A stretch of DNA of 64,000 nucleotides from Lentzea fradiae. GTDB taxonomy: Bacteria > Actinomycetota > Actinomycetes > Mycobacteriales > Pseudonocardiaceae. Positions 63,984-64,000 of this stretch are shown here, one piece after another (positions within the stretch are counted from its first letter, which is position 1; each line of letters opens with the position of its first letter). The position numbers and the translations under genes were made by a program. The stretch is taken from NCBI RefSeq assembly GCF_900100955.1, contig NZ_FNCC01000009.1, positions 364,369-428,368 of the forward strand. Direction: 5' to 3'. The notes under the pieces were generated by a model that saw nothing but the letters and a program-made list of their open reading frames with translations, was not told the origin of the DNA and ran no database searches.

Positions 63984-64000
63984 GTGACGACCGATCTGGA
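63984..64000 (+). CDS. Possible start of a gene cut by the right edge
   Basis: GTG at 63984 begins MTTDL before the window ends. AGGAGGG at 63960-63966 is rather far upstream, so the start is uncertain. Confidence 0.25.

Overview
This is a very GC-rich chromosomal window of an actinomycete. The GTG/TTG starts, chains of 4-bp start/stop overlaps, family content and tandem-repeat intergenic elements fit Pseudonocardiaceae (Lentzea/Saccharothrix-like). That placement is inference; there is no rRNA or tRNA to confirm it. 58 protein-coding genes are called, one of them cut by the left edge. No phage, transposase, CRISPR array or RNA gene was recognised.

Region 1 (1-16.1 kb) is a plant cell-wall polysaccharide locus: a secreted SGNH esterase (cut by the edge), a family 11 rhamnogalacturonan lyase, an acetylesterase, three LacI regulators (two of them close paralogues), a cupin / PmoA-like / Gfo-Idh-MocA catabolic chain read together with a binding-protein-dependent sugar ABC importer, a GH43 enzyme and a secreted beta-helix protein. 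The control regions share LacI-type operators (GGAAARCGCTTWCC) and dense GTCGAA/TTCGAC clusters, so the locus looks like one regulon.

Region 2 (16.1-25.8 kb) is a second sugar system: a ROK repressor diverges from an operon of a family-5 binding protein, a DppB-type permease, a DppC-DppD fusion, a DppF ATPase, a GH2 beta-mannosidase and a LacI-type sensor that has no DNA-binding domain. Mannooligosaccharide uptake and cleavage is the best reading. A decayed ferredoxin-reductase fragment follows.

Region 3 (26-33.2 kb) is envelope and signalling: an RsbW-like ATPase, a secreted I36-type (crystallin-fold) protein next to a membrane protein that joins a cytoplasmic HTH domain to an exported I36-like domain, a lipoprotein with nuclease-like and CBM2 domains, an orphan ketosynthase, and a PAS-GGDEF-EAL protein.

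Region 4 (33.2-48.4 kb) is a mosaic of small metabolic units, each beside its own regulator: quinone oxidoreductase/MerR, ketopantoate-reductase-like/TetR with a clear operator, orphan trpBA, acyl-CoA dehydrogenase-like/AraC, nucleoside hydrolase/TetR, YCII protein, a GMC plus FAD-SLDH-small-subunit dehydrogenase, an ABM monooxygenase diverging from an MFS pump with a C-terminal winged helix, and a lipoate-ligase-like protein. Two copies of a roughly 110-bp dispersed intergenic repeat lie here, 11 kb apart.

Region 5 (48.4-64 kb) holds a secreted putative glycosidase, a WGR/beta-propeller protein, CsbD, a GCS2-type ligase, a 23-bp minisatellite, trehalose synthase-maltokinase, a CGNR regulator diverging from an EamA exporter, an aldo-keto reductase and VOC protein opposite a WYL regulator, and a large catalase followed by an ankyrin protein. 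The right edge carries another stem-loop repeat family.

The observations most worth following are the paired I36-domain proteins with a transmembrane HTH sensor, the shared operator code of the polysaccharide locus, the HTH-less LacI protein, the TetR operator pair at 35.6 kb, and the dispersed repeats.
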